47,245 nt of DNA from contig JAILPJ010000044.1 of assembly GCA_024699605.1 (NCBI GenBank), forward strand, positions 1 through 47,245, given 5' to 3'. The translations under genes were made by a program, and so were the position numbers. The DNA is from Desulfovibrio sp. (lineage in GTDB: Bacteria; Desulfobacterota; Desulfovibrionia; Desulfovibrionales; Desulfovibrionaceae). Numbering within the stretch: the stretch's first letter is position 1; each line of letters begins with the position of its first letter. The notes below the pieces were generated by a model that did no database searches, had not been told where the DNA came from, and saw only the letters and a program-made list of their open reading frames with translations. This document shows, one piece after another, positions 23,997 to 33,819 of the stretch.

Positions 23997-26300
23997 ATGA
24001 TCACCCTAAACGACCAGACTGTGGTCCTTGACAACAATAGTCTGCTGACAGACGCCGAGGCCAAGGCCCGCGGTCTCGATCTTCAGGCTGCGCGCCGCGC
24101 AACCCTTACCTACAACATCCTTGCACAACACAATAGCAGTGAAAGCGCTGAGCAACTCTGTCTGCGTTTTGACGCCCTTGCCTCACACGACATCACCTAT
24201 GTTGGCATTATTCAGACAGCTCGCGCCAGTGGTCTCAAACGCTTTCCCCTGCCCTATGTTTTGACCAACTGTCACAACAGTCTCTGTGCCGTGGGCGGAA
24301 CCATCAACGAAGACGACCACCGCTTTGGCCTCTCGGCAGCGCGCAAATATGGAGGCGTCTTTGTGCCGCCCAACCTCGCGGTCATTCATCAGTATGTGCG
24401 GGAAGCCTTGGTGGAATGCGGTGCCATGATTCTGGGCAGTGACAGTCACACCCGCTATGGAGCGCTGGGCGTTATGGGCTTTGGTGAAGGTGGCCCGGAA
24501 CTTGTGAAACAGCTCCTCCAGAAAAGCTATGATCTGGCTGCTCCAAAAGTCGTCTGCGTCTGGCTTTCTGGACAGCCCAGACCTGGTGTTGGCCCGCAGG
24601 ACGTGGCCTTGGCCCTCATTGCCAAAGTTTTTGCCTCAGGCTTTGTCAAAAACAAAGTGCTTGAATTCCACGGCCCGGGCATCAAAAATCTTTCCGTGGA
24701 ATACCGTTCCGGCATCGACGTGATGACCACTGAAACGACCTGCCTTTCCTCCATCTGGGAAACCGACGAGGCCGTGCGCGACTACTACACGCGTCATGGT
24801 CGTGCGGACAAGTATCACGAACTTTCCCTGACCGCACCGGCCGCCTTCGACGGGCTTGTGAAGATTGAACTGGACAAGATCGAGCCCATGATTGCTTTGC
24901 CCTTCCATCCCAGCAATGCCTATCCCATAGCAGAAGTTGTCGCCCACGCCGACGATTATCTGGCAGCCATCGATGAGAAAGCTGAACAGCAATTTGGCCG
25001 TGTGGGCAAAAACCTCAAGCTACGGGCCAAACACCACGATGGCGGCATCTGGGTGGAGCAAGGTGTCATTGCCGGTTGCGCAGGTGGCTCTTTTGAAAAC
25101 ATCGCCCTTGCCGCCAATATTTTGCAGGGAAAGAGTACGGGTCAGGGAGATTTCAGCCTGTCCTGTTATCCTTCAAGTCAGCTGGTGGCGCTGGCTCTGG
25201 TCAAAAACGGCTATGCGGCCAAGGCCATGGAAGCCGGTGCCATTCTCAAGCCGGCCTTCTGCGGGCCCTGTTTCGGCGCAGGAGATACGCCTGCCAACGG
25301 CACTCTTTCCATCCGCCATTCCACGAGAAACTTCCCCAATCGTGAAGGTTCCAAACCTGCTGGCGGCCAGCTTTCAGCCGTAGCCCTGATGGATGCCCGC
25401 TCCATCGCCATGACAGCGGCCTCTGGCGGCAAGCTCACCCCGGCCACTGAGGCGGATCCCAAACGACTCACGCTTACCGAAGGCTATGCGCCTGACACAG
25501 AAATCTACAGACGCCGCATCTTTGCCGGTTTTGGCCGGGCAGAAAGCCAGGCCGAGCTCGTCTTTGGGCCCAATATCACCGATTGGCCCAAAATGAGTGC
25601 CCTGCCCAAACACCTCGTACTCAAACTGGCCTGTCACATTCTGGATCCCGTGACAACCACCGATGAACTCATTCCCTCGGGAGAAACCAGTTCGCTGAGA
25701 AGCAATCCGCTCAAACTTTCCGAATTCACGCTCTCGCGCAAGGATCCTGACTATGTGGCCAGGGCCAAGGCCTTTCAGGAACTCGAAAAAGAACGCCTCA
25801 GTACTGCCCAGGCGCCTCAAGTCAAGGCGTATCTGACCGATCTTCTGCAAAGCCTGGGGCAGGAGGGCGCCTTCCTTTCAGAAGCGTTGCAGGATCTTTC
25901 GCTCGTTGGCTTTGGCACAAGTATTTTTGCCCTGAAGCCAGGAGATGGCTCCGCCCGCGAACAAGCGGCCTCGTGCCAGAAAGTGCTCGGTGGCTGGGCC
26001 AATCTTGCCGTAGATTATGCCACCAAACGCTATCGCTCCAATCTCATCAACTGGGGCATGCTGCCGCTGCATATTGATCAGAAGCTGGGAGAAAGTCTGG
26101 CTGTGGGGGATACGCTGATTCTGCCATTCATCCGCCAAAGCATTGCCCAAGGCGATCAGAGCATCACAGCCCTGCTCCTTCGCAAAGACAAGCAAAACAT
26201 CGAGCATCTGGCGCTGTCTCTGCAGCCACTTACGCCAAGTGAACGAGAAATCATTCTCGCCGGTTGTCTGATCAACTACTATCAGTCAAACCAAGCCTAA
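23997..26300 (+). CDS. Aconitase-family hydratase (probable aconitase)
   Basis: The 767-residue protein belongs to the aconitase superfamily and resembles the YbhJ-like branch more than classical AcnA/AcnB. It carries GSDSHTRYGALG, then the iron-sulfur cysteines in AGCAGGSFEN and FCGPCFG, followed by STRNFPNREGS, the counterpart of the substrate-binding S-x-R-N-F box. The C-terminal swivel domain contains INWGMLPL (about 710). With the upstream citrate-forming enzyme it should isomerise citrate to isocitrate. A frame beginning with TTG at 23913 would translate through the RNA pseudoknot and give a glycine/proline-rich stretch of no family likeness, so the ATG at 23997 is preferred. Confidence 0.9.
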   Translation: MITLNDQTVVLDNNSLLTDAEAKARGLDLQAARRATLTYNILAQHNSSESAEQLCLRFDALASHDITYVGIIQTARASGLKRFPLPYVLTNCHNSLCAVGGTINEDDHRFGLSAARKYGGVFVPPNLAVIHQYVREALVECGAMILGSDSHTRYGALGVMGFGEGGPELVKQLLQKSYDLAAPKVVCVWLSGQPRPGVGPQDVALALIAKVFASGFVKNKVLEFHGPGIKNLSVEYRSGIDVMTTETTCLSSIWETDEAVRDYYTRHGRADKYHELSLTAPAAFDGLVKIELDKIEPMIALPFHPSNAYPIAEVVAHADDYLAAIDEKAEQQFGRVGKNLKLRAKHHDGGIWVEQGVIAGCAGGSFENIALAANILQGKSTGQGDFSLSCYPSSQLVALALVKNGYAAKAMEAGAILKPAFCGPCFGAGDTPANGTLSIRHSTRNFPNREGSKPAGGQLSAVALMDARSIAMTAASGGKLTPATEADPKRLTLTEGYAPDTEIYRRRIFAGFGRAESQAELVFGPNITDWPKMSALPKHLVLKLACHILDPVTTTDELIPSGETSSLRSNPLKLSEFTLSRKDPDYVARAKAFQELEKERLSTAQAPQVKAYLTDLLQSLGQEGAFLSEALQDLSLVGFGTSIFALKPGDGSAREQAASCQKVLGGWANLAVDYATKRYRSNLINWGMLPLHIDQKLGESLAVGDTLILPFIRQSIAQGDQSITALLLRKDKQNIEHLALSLQPLTPSEREIILAGCLINYYQSNQA

Positions 26301-26307
26301 CACTCTC

Positions 26308-26346
26308 AAAAAGAGGTTGTGCTCAGAGCACAACCTCTTTTTTTTT
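26308..26346 (+). terminator. Terminator of the aconitase-family gene
   Basis: AAAGAGGTTGTGC and GCACAACCTCTTT pair over 13 bp around a TCAGA loop, with a run of nine or more Ts. Confidence 0.95.
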
Positions 26347-26360
26347 ACTCGAGGTTAACC

Positions 26361-27728
26361 GTGGACCAAACTGAGCTTATGCCAAGAAAACAATATCTTT
26401 TTGTCGCCATCGCCAAACATCTCTTTTATCATGAACGTTATGGTCTTGTGCGTGTCTGGGACCCCATCCATCTCAAACAAGCTCCGAGCTACGGCTTGCA
26501 GCCCTTTCTGCTCTACGCTGTGGTTGTGGAGCATTTACCCATACGCTGGATCAGCTTAACACCCAAAGACCAGCCAAGACCTCTGATGGATGTGCTCTGC
26601 GAAGCCTGGAGAGAGGGCTTTGGCCTGCGAGGGTGTCCTGATGTGCTGATCGTGAACCGCCACATCGCCAAGGCAAGTCCAAAGCTCGCAGAAAACCTTG
26701 CCAAAATCGGCGTAACACTGAAGGTTGCTGACGGCCACGATCGAAAACCGCCCAGATTGATGGGGGTGGCACAAGGGGTGATCTTTGAACTGTTCTGGAA
26801 CAAAAAAAAGAAGGAAGGCAATCTGGAAGAAGCGTTGACTATACTCCAAGAACTCTCCAGGCAGCATCACCAAAACAGCTGCCAGCCCTTGCGCGGCTAC
26901 CTGAGCATGCAACAGACAGATAAGCTACAGCATTGGCTGGAATTGCCCAAACGTGAGGTACCGCCCTGGACAAGCGAGGGAATGGATTGGGAAGGTGGAA
27001 AATGGCTGCAGTCCTGGGAACAAAGTATACCGCCAATCCACGAGCACTTTTTCAAAAAAGACCTCAATGAAAGCTTTTACACTCTTGTTGGGGGCAGTAA
27101 GGCTGAGGATGAAAGGAGAATGGCCGTTGAAGATGTCCAGGATAGGCAGGATGCGGTTGCCAGGCTCTCCAAACTGGTCGCTAGCTGCAGTCACTATCGG
27201 CTCGTGGTACTGGCTCAACATGTCGGTTGCACCAAGCAACAGTTGGAGTGGTTTTTTAGTGACCAATTCCCCCTGGATTTAAAAAGTCGCCAAAATCTGA
27301 TCGATCTCTTCAAGATTGTATTCAATCCCGAAACCGGCTGCCTCGAATTGAGCGGACCATATTTTCTTGAACCCATCAACGGAGCCGCTTTCAAAGAAAT
27401 CGCCGAGTTTTTCGTCACAGAATACGATGGCAAAGCCTTTGAATGCCTTCCGCAAGAAGGGGAAACCGATGCGACCTGGCGCTATTATCTGCTCAAAAAC
27501 AAAAAATCTATCCTGATGATGGTCAGAGCTGACCGGCAAAAGTTCAATACCAAACGTTTACCGCGAATACTTGCGGACTTTATCGGTGAACGCCAAGTAC
27601 CCAAATTCTTCTACGATGACCTTGTCCAGACCTGTGCTCGTGCCTGCCTGGATCCAGAAAGCAATACTCGTGAAGTACTGCAGTTTGAAAAACGCCACAA
27701 AGCCTATCTTAAATCAATCCGGCTGTAA
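26361..27728 (+). CDS. Hypothetical protein of 455 residues
   Basis: No domain is recognised with confidence. The first 170 residues (QYLFVAIAKHLFYHERYG, PDVLIVNRHIAK, IGVTLKVADG) look like an alpha/beta module similar to domains of unknown function found near nucleic acid-related proteins, but this is only an impression. The middle has a lysine-rich stretch (WNKKKKEGN) and the C-terminal half is largely helical. There is no signal or membrane segment. The start is GTG at 26361 with GAGG six bases before. An open frame back to 26319 would overlap the preceding terminator and is rejected. The gene is alone on its transcript and ends in a two-way terminator. Confidence 0.75.
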   Translation: MDQTELMPRKQYLFVAIAKHLFYHERYGLVRVWDPIHLKQAPSYGLQPFLLYAVVVEHLPIRWISLTPKDQPRPLMDVLCEAWREGFGLRGCPDVLIVNRHIAKASPKLAENLAKIGVTLKVADGHDRKPPRLMGVAQGVIFELFWNKKKKEGNLEEALTILQELSRQHHQNSCQPLRGYLSMQQTDKLQHWLELPKREVPPWTSEGMDWEGGKWLQSWEQSIPPIHEHFFKKDLNESFYTLVGGSKAEDERRMAVEDVQDRQDAVARLSKLVASCSHYRLVVLAQHVGCTKQQLEWFFSDQFPLDLKSRQNLIDLFKIVFNPETGCLELSGPYFLEPINGAAFKEIAEFFVTEYDGKAFECLPQEGETDATWRYYLLKNKKSILMMVRADRQKFNTKRLPRILADFIGERQVPKFFYDDLVQTCARACLDPESNTREVLQFEKRHKAYLKSIRL

Positions 27729-27734
27729 CTTTTG

Positions 27735-27777
27735 AAAAAAAAAGCGAACTCTCCCACGGGGAGGGTTCGCAAAAAAA
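27735..27777. terminator. Two-way terminator between the hypothetical gene and serS
   Basis: GCGAAC and GTTCGC (27744-27770) enclose an inner CTCCC/GGGAG stem. Nine As precede it and seven As follow, so on the minus strand the hairpin ends in a long T run. It mainly serves serS. On the plus strand the T run is missing but the hairpin lies close after the hypothetical gene. Confidence 0.85.
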
Positions 27778-27793
27778 CGCTCTGGTCCTTCTT

Positions 27794-29068
27794 CTAGGCT
27801 GGTTCAATGACGCACTGGCCTCCGAGATAAGGTGCCAGCACTTTTGGCAGAACTATACTGCCGTCCTTTTGCTGCCCATTTTCCAGGAGAGCCGCCATGG
27901 TTCGACCTGTCGGCAATCCCGAGCCATTCAACGTATGGACAAATTCGGACTTGCCCCCCTTGGGCTTAAAGCGAATACCGGCTCTGCGGGCCTGAAAATC
28001 CGTGCAATTGGAGCAGGAAGAAATCTCTCGGTAGGTTTTCTGAGCCGGCAACCAGACCTCCACATCATAGGTTTTGGCCGATCCAAAACCCATATCACCT
28101 GTACACAGGGTGATCACCCGATAGGGAAGCTCGAGCAATTCAAGCAGATGGCAGGCATGGCCGGTCATCAATTCAAGCTGCTCAAAGCTGGTGTCAGGAT
28201 GGGAGAAACGCACCATCTCCACTTTATTAAATTGATGCATGCGAATGATGCCACGTGTATCCTTGCCAGCGGCTCCGGCCTCCGAACGGAAACAGGGCGT
28301 GGCCGCACAATAGGCTCTGGGCAGATCAGCCTCATCCAGGGTCTCGCCGGCGTGCAGATTGGTCAGGGGAACTTCGGCTGTGGGAATGAGATAAAGATCC
28401 GTTTCCCGCAGCTTAAAGAGATCCTCCTCAAACTTCGGCAGCTGCCCTGTCCCGGTCATGGTCTGACTATTCACAATATAGGGAGGGCTGACTTCAATGT
28501 AGTCCTCATGCAGAGTATGCTGATCCAGGAAAAAATTGATCAGGGCCCGGTCAAGACGCGCCGCCCACTTCTGAAGCACCACAAAACGGCTGCCCGACAG
28601 TTTGGAAGCGCGTTCAAAATCCAGTCCGCCCAGGGTCTGACCAAGATCCCCATGCTCCTGCACTGGGAAATCAAAAGAGCGCGGTTCTCCCCAGGTACGC
28701 AGACAGGGATTGTCGTTCTCATCGCGACCCACAGGCACAGATGAATCCGGAATATTGGGTACACGCAGCAGCCATTTCTGAACTTCAGCGCGTGCCTCAT
28801 TGGTTTTGAGATCAAGGGCTTTGATCCGCTCAGAAAGCTCACTAAGCTCCGCCAGGAGAGCTTCGCAAGCTTCTCCTTGGCGTTTGCGCCTGGCCACTTC
28901 TTGTGAAGCACTGTTACGCTGACTTTTCAGCTGCTCCACTTCACTCAAAAGCTTGCGCCTCACCCCGTCAAGGCGCTGAAATTCTGCCACATCCATGTCT
29001 GAATGCCGGTCAGCGAGCGCTTTGGTCAAAATATCGGGATTTTTCTGAATCAATTTCAGGTCGATCAT
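27794..29068 (-). CDS. serS: Seryl-tRNA synthetase
   Basis: The 424-residue class II synthetase charges tRNA-Ser. The N-terminal 110 residues form the antiparallel coiled-coil arm ([20 protein letters not shown]) that holds the long variable arm of tRNA-Ser. Motif 2 is [21 protein letters not shown] and motif 3 is [17 protein letters not shown], both intact. The serine-binding TAEVPLTN box is present. GGAGG lies eight bases before the ATG. The gene stands alone with its own terminator. No T-box-like leader was seen in the short upstream region. Confidence 0.98.
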   Translation of the reverse strand: MIDLKLIQKNPDILTKALADRHSDMDVAEFQRLDGVRRKLLSEVEQLKSQRNSASQEVARRKRQGEACEALLAELSELSERIKALDLKTNEARAEVQKWLLRVPNIPDSSVPVGRDENDNPCLRTWGEPRSFDFPVQEHGDLGQTLGGLDFERASKLSGSRFVVLQKWAARLDRALINFFLDQHTLHEDYIEVSPPYIVNSQTMTGTGQLPKFEEDLFKLRETDLYLIPTAEVPLTNLHAGETLDEADLPRAYCAATPCFRSEAGAAGKDTRGIIRMHQFNKVEMVRFSHPDTSFEQLELMTGHACHLLELLELPYRVITLCTGDMGFGSAKTYDVEVWLPAQKTYREISSCSNCTDFQARRAGIRFKPKGGKSEFVHTLNGSGLPTGRTMAALLENGQQKDGSIVLPKVLAPYLGGQCVIEPA

Positions 29069-29203
29069 GCTTGCTTCCTCCAGCCGAAAGGCTTTTTTTC
29101 TCTAGCACGGGGCATCTGACCTTGCAAGGGATTGGCCTAAGGTTTATTCTAGAAAGATGTGTAAAATTCTTTTCGTGTAAATCCAAAACTCGCGGGAAAA
29201 AAG

Positions 29204-29227
29204 GAGAAAGGGCTTCTGCCCTTTTTC
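29204..29227 (+). terminator. Terminator-like hairpin upstream of the lipoprotein gene
   Basis: AAAGGGC-TTCT-GCCCTTT is a 7-bp stem followed by TTCT. No plus-strand gene ends before it, so it could end a short transcript from the serS-lipoprotein gap or act as an attenuator. Confidence 0.4.
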
Positions 29228-29327
29228 TGACAGAGTCGCTTTGCCAACGACACCTTGTCTGTCCGCAACCTACGTCAACCGCGTTTTTTCCGCGTACACG
29301 CCGGGATCAACGTGCCAAGGAAATGCC

Positions 29328-29930
29328 ATGAAACGCCGTTTTTTCACCCCTGTTCTCACTTTCAGCCTGCTCCTGCTCTCCACTCTCCTTAGCGCCTGCG
29401 GACCGGGCAATGAAATCCATCTGTTGGCCATTGAGCAGCCGCCCGTCAGCGTCTTACCCAAGCCCAATGCCCCCTCAGTGACTGTCGTGGAATTCAAGGA
29501 CAGCCGGGATGACACCTTTGCCATAGGCAAACGCCGTGATCTGAGCGCCTTTACCACCTCAGAAAATCCGACGCTTTGGCTCAGCCACGCTCTGGCCGAC
29601 GCTCTGGCTCAACATGGCCTGCAGGTCAGCTACGCCAAAAACTTTGAGCAGGCGCGCAAGGGCAACCCTGACTACATTGTCACAGGCAAACTGCAGCGTC
29701 TCTGGCTCAAGGAAACCTCAGCCACCTATATGGAAGGCATGATCGCCGCGCAATTCACCTTAGCCAACAGGGAAAAGCACCTTCTGCGCGAAAACAATAA
29801 GGCACAGCAGAGCCGCAACTGGCCAGCCTCCAGTTCACAGGCCGAAACGATGCTCAGAGATACGTTAAACGATCTCATTGATCCCATTGCCGACAAATTT
29901 GCCCAGACCATCTGGTCAAAGAAAAAATAA
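29328..29930 (+). CDS. YajG-like outer-membrane lipoprotein
   Basis: The 200-residue product has a signal peptide ending in the lipobox LLSAC (lipidated C24). The mature part has the layout of YajG and related auxiliary lipoproteins: VTVVEFKDSRDD, then an amphipathic helix LSHALADALAQHGLQV, then DYIVTGKLQRLWLKE. The function of this family is not established. Residue +2 after the cysteine is glycine, so transport to the outer membrane is expected. AAGGA six bases before the ATG at 29328 sets the start and excludes the longer frame from 29241. It begins an operon with the TPR protein four bases later. Confidence 0.82.
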   Translation: MKRRFFTPVLTFSLLLLSTLLSACGPGNEIHLLAIEQPPVSVLPKPNAPSVTVVEFKDSRDDTFAIGKRRDLSAFTTSENPTLWLSHALADALAQHGLQVSYAKNFEQARKGNPDYIVTGKLQRLWLKETSATYMEGMIAAQFTLANREKHLLRENNKAQQSRNWPASSSQAETMLRDTLNDLIDPIADKFAQTIWSKKK

Positions 29931-29933
29931 TCC

Positions 29934-30956
29934 GTGAATCGACATCTTTGTTTTTCGCTGATCGCCCTTTTGCTTGTGCAAGTCCTCTTGCTGGCAAAGA
30001 CAACAAAGGCCCTGGGGGAATCCCTGCTCCTGCGTGAGCAGATGAGCATACCCCAGGGTCTACCAGCCATTGTGGCCCCCAATGCCCTCAGGGCGCGCAT
30101 TTGGCTTGATGGCGTCAAAAAGCTGCAAAAGACCTTGCCGTCTCAGCGCGATATCAATCTGCATTTTGAGCAAGCAAATCTGCCAGCCCTTGTCCTGCTC
30201 CTCAATGCCACGAGTGTCACCCTGGAACAGGGGGGAGGCGCGACTGTCACGGCGACCTTCTCGGCCAAAGCCACGCAAACGCTGCAAGAGCTGCTCACAC
30301 GGATGTTCTGCGCAGATCTTGTGGAGGCCGCAGCCCATTTTGTGCTTGAAACAGAAAAAACGCTGCAACGCATGGATCGGCACTGGCCAAACGGCCGGCT
30401 CTATACGGAAAGCCTTTTTCCCTCGCCCCAAGAGGAGCCAGACGGAGCCTGGACCGAAACAGACTGGCTCTGCTCAGCCAAGCGACTTGAAGGACTCTGG
30501 CTGGGCATCCAAGCCCTCCATAGCACCTCCGGCGACTGGCTGACTCAGCCCCAAGCGCTTGCGTCTTTGGAAAACGCCGTGTCCTGGCAAGCGGCTGATC
30601 CCTATCTGCTCAGCCTTCTGGCTGAAGCTCGCCTGATGCGCGATCTGCCCCAGCAATGTGTGGAAACGGCAACGCAGGCTCTGCACTATCAGCCCGAGCT
30701 GCGCAGAGCCCGCTATCTCAGAGCCTTAGCCCACTGGCAATTGCAGCAATTCGGCCTTGCAGAAAACGATCTTTCGGTCATTTTGCAAAGCGTAGAACCC
30801 GCCAAAAAACTCCCCTATCTGCGCGCCCGCGGCGCCGTGCGTCTCCTGCTTGGGCGCTTTCCCGGCATGTGCCAAGACTTCACTGAAGCCTGCAGCTTCG
30901 GCGATTGCGACGGCTTAAAACACGCTCGCAGTCTTTCGCACTGCTTGCCGCATTAG
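29934..30956 (+). CDS. Exported TPR-like protein
   Basis: The 340-residue protein starts with GTG, three bases after the stop of the lipoprotein gene, so translation is coupled. An N-terminal hydrophobic segment of about 25 residues serves as signal or anchor. The C-terminal third (about 205-325) shows tetratricopeptide-type helix pairs (LSLLAEARLMRDLPQQCVE, then RARYLRALAHWQLQQFGLAE, then ARGAVRLLLGRFPGMCQDF). The N-terminal two thirds are not recognised. The protein is probably a periplasmic scaffold acting with the lipoprotein. The precise role is unknown. Confidence 0.75.
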   Translation: MNRHLCFSLIALLLVQVLLLAKTTKALGESLLLREQMSIPQGLPAIVAPNALRARIWLDGVKKLQKTLPSQRDINLHFEQANLPALVLLLNATSVTLEQGGGATVTATFSAKATQTLQELLTRMFCADLVEAAAHFVLETEKTLQRMDRHWPNGRLYTESLFPSPQEEPDGAWTETDWLCSAKRLEGLWLGIQALHSTSGDWLTQPQALASLENAVSWQAADPYLLSLLAEARLMRDLPQQCVETATQALHYQPELRRARYLRALAHWQLQQFGLAENDLSVILQSVEPAKKLPYLRARGAVRLLLGRFPGMCQDFTEACSFGDCDGLKHARSLSHCLPH

Positions 30957-30967
30957 CGAGGTGTGGC

Positions 30968-31312
30968 GTGCAACCTCTCCTGAAGGTCTACGGACATATC
31001 TATCCGGCAGACAGCGCTCTTGAAGGCGATCTCCAAAACGCTTTGAGCAGTGCTATTGCCGACGAAATTTCCAGCGATGTGCCACTCCTATGCCGAGACA
31101 AGGACATGTTGCGCATTTCTTTTGAAGGTCGATATTTTCCTGAAGAAGACGTGCTCGCGGCTTTGGAGCAGCATCTTACAGACTCCCAGCAGGGGAAACT
31201 CGACGTACTCGACCTCGAGGCCTGGCGCCTGCGACGCTATTTCATCGCCCACGGCGAAATCCAAAGCCGCAGCGCTTCCCTGAACAATGTCCTCGACTAT
31301 TCGGGATTCTGA
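30968..31312 (+). CDS. Small hypothetical protein
   Basis: The 114-residue product contains no domain I can name. GTG at 30968 is chosen because GAGG lies six bases before it. The open frame itself reaches back to 30905, inside the TPR gene. The sequence has alternating acidic and hydrophobic segments (LQNALSSAIADEISSD, EEDVLAALEQHL) and appears cytoplasmic. It follows the TPR gene by 11 bases, so it is the third gene of the operon. Its last 16 bases overlap the 3' end of the histidine kinase gene on the opposite strand. Confidence 0.65.
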   Translation: MQPLLKVYGHIYPADSALEGDLQNALSSAIADEISSDVPLLCRDKDMLRISFEGRYFPEEDVLAALEQHLTDSQQGKLDVLDLEAWRLRRYFIAHGEIQSRSASLNNVLDYSGF

Positions 31313-33819
31313 TTCTCCCTGCTGGACGGATCCTTGTCCACAAATTCCGTAAGTCGCTTGGCTAATTCATCACAGTAGCGCATCAGCGTTTCATGATGGG
31401 CATAGACACTGGTCAGGAAGGTTTCTTCACTTTCCGGTGACAAATTCTGCTGAGTCAGTTCACGGGTTGCGTTTTCAAGCTTTTCGACGATGCGCGCCAG
31501 CCCTCGTCCTCCCACAGATATGGCCGAAGATTTCAGAGCATGCACTAACACGGCGTATTCACGCCAATCCTTGAGCAAGAAAGCATTTTCCAAAGCCCGC
31601 TTTTTCTCATCATTCTGCTTCACAAACATGCTGGCCAATTCCTGATATATTTCACGGGAACCGGCGCTGGCATCCAATCCCAGAGAAATATCCAATTCCA
31701 CCTCATCCAGAACAGGCTCGTGCATTGGCTGAAGCTGAGTACGGCCAGACGCGCCGGAAACAAAACGCGCAAGCATAGCTTCCAGCTTGGCCCCGTCCAC
31801 AGGTTTGGTCAAAAGATCGGCAAAGCCTTCCGCCAGCAGCCGTTTGCGGCTCTCTTCTGTGGCATCAGCCGTAAAAGCGATAAAGGGCGTCTTACGGCAA
31901 TTGGGCAAAACCCTCGCCCGACGCAGGGTTTCTGCGCCATCGAGCATGGGCATCATATAATCGAGCAACACAACGTCATAGGGCTTGGCCGCCAATTTTT
32001 CCAAAGCTTCCTGACCGCTTAAGCAGGTATCCACGTGCATTTTGGTGCGCTCAAGCAAATGTCTGGTCAAAAGCAGATTTAGCTCATTGTCGTCGACAAC
32101 CAGGACATGGGCCCCTTCGGCTTCAAGGCTTCCAGTCACTTTTTGGAAAAGCGGCGGGCGCTTCCCCTTGGAGGCAATGGGCTCGACATCAACGATTTTC
32201 TGAGGCAGACGTACGGTGAAAACACTGCCCTGACCATAAACGCTCTTGACATCGATTCTTCCCTGCATCCGCTGCACCAGCTCTGATGTGATCACAAGGC
32301 CAAGACCTGTGCCGTCAATATGCCTGTTCTTCATGGGATCAAGGCGCTGGAAGCTATGGAAAAGTTTCGAACGATCATCTTCGTGGATGCCAATACCTGT
32401 GTCGCGAACCTCAATGATAAAAGTTATACGCTCACGATCCAGAGGCTCATAAGCCACTCGGAACGTGACATGCCCTTTTTCCGTATACTTCACCGCATTG
32501 GAGAGCAGATTGACCGCTATCTGCTGAATACGCAGACAATCGCCCACCAGTTCACGCGGCAGAGAACGATCGACATCCAGAATGAAATGCAAACCCTTGT
32601 GAATGGCTTCGGGCTTGATCATGGTCACCGCATCGCTAATCAGACTCACGGTCCGATAGGGTTTTTCCGTAATACGGAAACCGCTGCTTTCCATATAGGT
32701 CAGATCAAAGACGTCATCCACGAGAGCAATCAGGGATTCCCCGGCACGCCTGGCACCATGGGCGTAGGAGATAATTTCGGCATCGCTGGTCTTCCTGAGG
32801 ATCATCTCGTTCATGCCCATGATGACATTGATGGGGGTACGGATATCGTGGCTTACGCCGGCCAAAAAGGTGCTTTTGGAATTCATGCTCTCGGTGTGCA
32901 GGGATTTTTCGCGGGAAAGAATCTCGTTTTGCTCTGCCCTGGAATGCATGACAATCAACCAGATACTCACCATGGCAAAAAGCCCGAGTACAAGAGCCCC
33001 GACTTTGATCAGAAGATCGTAGATACGCGAAATATCGCCGACAACGGCAGCGTAGGGGAGATGTCCCATGATCACGCATTCGCTACCAGCCAAATTCACG
33101 CCAAAAAGAAAATGCTTGCCCAGACTTGAGTCCACAAGGACGGCTGCGGACTTCTGCAAAGCCAGCTGATCACGCACGGTATCGTAGCCGTCAGCGATCG
33201 CCGGTGTCTCCAAAAAAGTCAATTCCTCAGCGGAGAGAATATCCCGGGGCAAGCTGTAAGAATTGCGCTCTTGCAGAAATAAAAAGGCTTCACCGTGTTC
33301 GGAAAGGCCAAAAACATCTTCGAGTACGGTATCGTCAAAAAGCCGCCAGATCACGGACTGCACATTGCCGTGGCCAAGCACAGGCACCGCAAAGATCAAT
33401 CCGTGACCAGCCCGATAGCTGATCACTTCATTGCCACGAAAAACCAAGGGAAAATCCGAAAACCGCTCGCGCCAGAGCGCTTCACCGTAGATGGCGCTTC
33501 CATCCAAACGCATCCAGCCAATAGTCACGCCAGTCGGCAAATTCCGCTGCATGGAGATAAACTTGCCGTCGGCTTCTTCGGGAATGCTGCTCAGAGATTC
33601 CGCTGTCTGGCGTAACATGGCCAATTCGCGTGTCATGCGCTCCGCCACAACCCCGCAGATATGTTTGGACGTCTTGGCAATGGAATGCTCAAGGGAGGTG
33701 TGCAAGAGTTCGTTCATACGGTGCTGAACGAGCACGCCAATAGCCAGCAAGCTTAAAAGCAGGACGACAATTTCCAGAATGATCCTGGGCAGGCGCATTT
33801 TATTTTCGGATTTAGTCAA
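31297..33819 (-). CDS. Hybrid sensor histidine kinase with receiver and HPt domains
   Basis: The domain order is membrane segment (about 11-31), extracytoplasmic sensor of about 240 residues with Cache-like strands (GHGLIFAVPVLG, GEAFLFLQE), second membrane segment (about 271-291), HisKA, HATPase, receiver and HPt. The phosphorelay residues are H324 (VSHDIRTP), D620 (LLDYMMP) and H760 (HALKSSA). The N box (LLSNAVKY), DTGIGI and GTGLGL are intact. The final response regulator is not in the window. The start at TTG 33819 has AAGGAG nine bases before it and overlaps the BMP gene by eight bases. ATG at 33798 is an alternative without a Shine-Dalgarno sequence. The tight coupling suggests the BMP protein is its sensing partner. 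Confidence 0.93.
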   Translation of the reverse strand: MTKSENKMRLPRIILEIVVLLLSLLAIGVLVQHRMNELLHTSLEHSIAKTSKHICGVVAERMTRELAMLRQTAESLSSIPEEADGKFISMQRNLPTGVTIGWMRLDGSAIYGEALWRERFSDFPLVFRGNEVISYRAGHGLIFAVPVLGHGNVQSVIWRLFDDTVLEDVFGLSEHGEAFLFLQERNSYSLPRDILSAEELTFLETPAIADGYDTVRDQLALQKSAAVLVDSSLGKHFLFGVNLAGSECVIMGHLPYAAVVGDISRIYDLLIKVGALVLGLFAMVSIWLIVMHSRAEQNEILSREKSLHTESMNSKSTFLAGVSHDIRTPINVIMGMNEMILRKTSDAEIISYAHGARRAGESLIALVDDVFDLTYMESSGFRITEKPYRTVSLISDAVTMIKPEAIHKGLHFILDVDRSLPRELVGDCLRIQQIAVNLLSNAVKYTEKGHVTFRVAYEPLDRERITFIIEVRDTGIGIHEDDRSKLFHSFQRLDPMKNRHIDGTGLGLVITSELVQRMQGRIDVKSVYGQGSVFTVRLPQKIVDVEPIASKGKRPPLFQKVTGSLEAEGAHVLVVDDNELNLLLTRHLLERTKMHVDTCLSGQEALEKLAAKPYDVVLLDYMMPMLDGAETLRRARVLPNCRKTPFIAFTADATEESRKRLLAEGFADLLTKPVDGAKLEAMLARFVSGASGRTQLQPMHEPVLDEVELDISLGLDASAGSREIYQELASMFVKQNDEKKRALENAFLLKDWREYAVLVHALKSSAISVGGRGLARIVEKLENATRELTQQNLSPESEETFLTSVYAHHETLMRYCDELAKRLTEFVDKDPSSRENQNPE

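Noticed and set aside
26319..26360. Extended TTG start for the hypothetical gene at 26361
   Set aside because: It would begin inside the preceding terminator. GTG at 26361 has a Shine-Dalgarno sequence at correct spacing.
29082..29100. AGCC-GAAA-GGCT plus Ts at the start of serS, as a plus-strand terminator
   Set aside because: The stem is only 4 bp and no plus-strand gene precedes it. It overlaps the serS ribosome-binding area.
32320..33129. A 269-codon plus-strand frame inside the histidine kinase gene
   Set aside because: It is a shadow of the kinase coding strand. The kinase has all its motifs in order.
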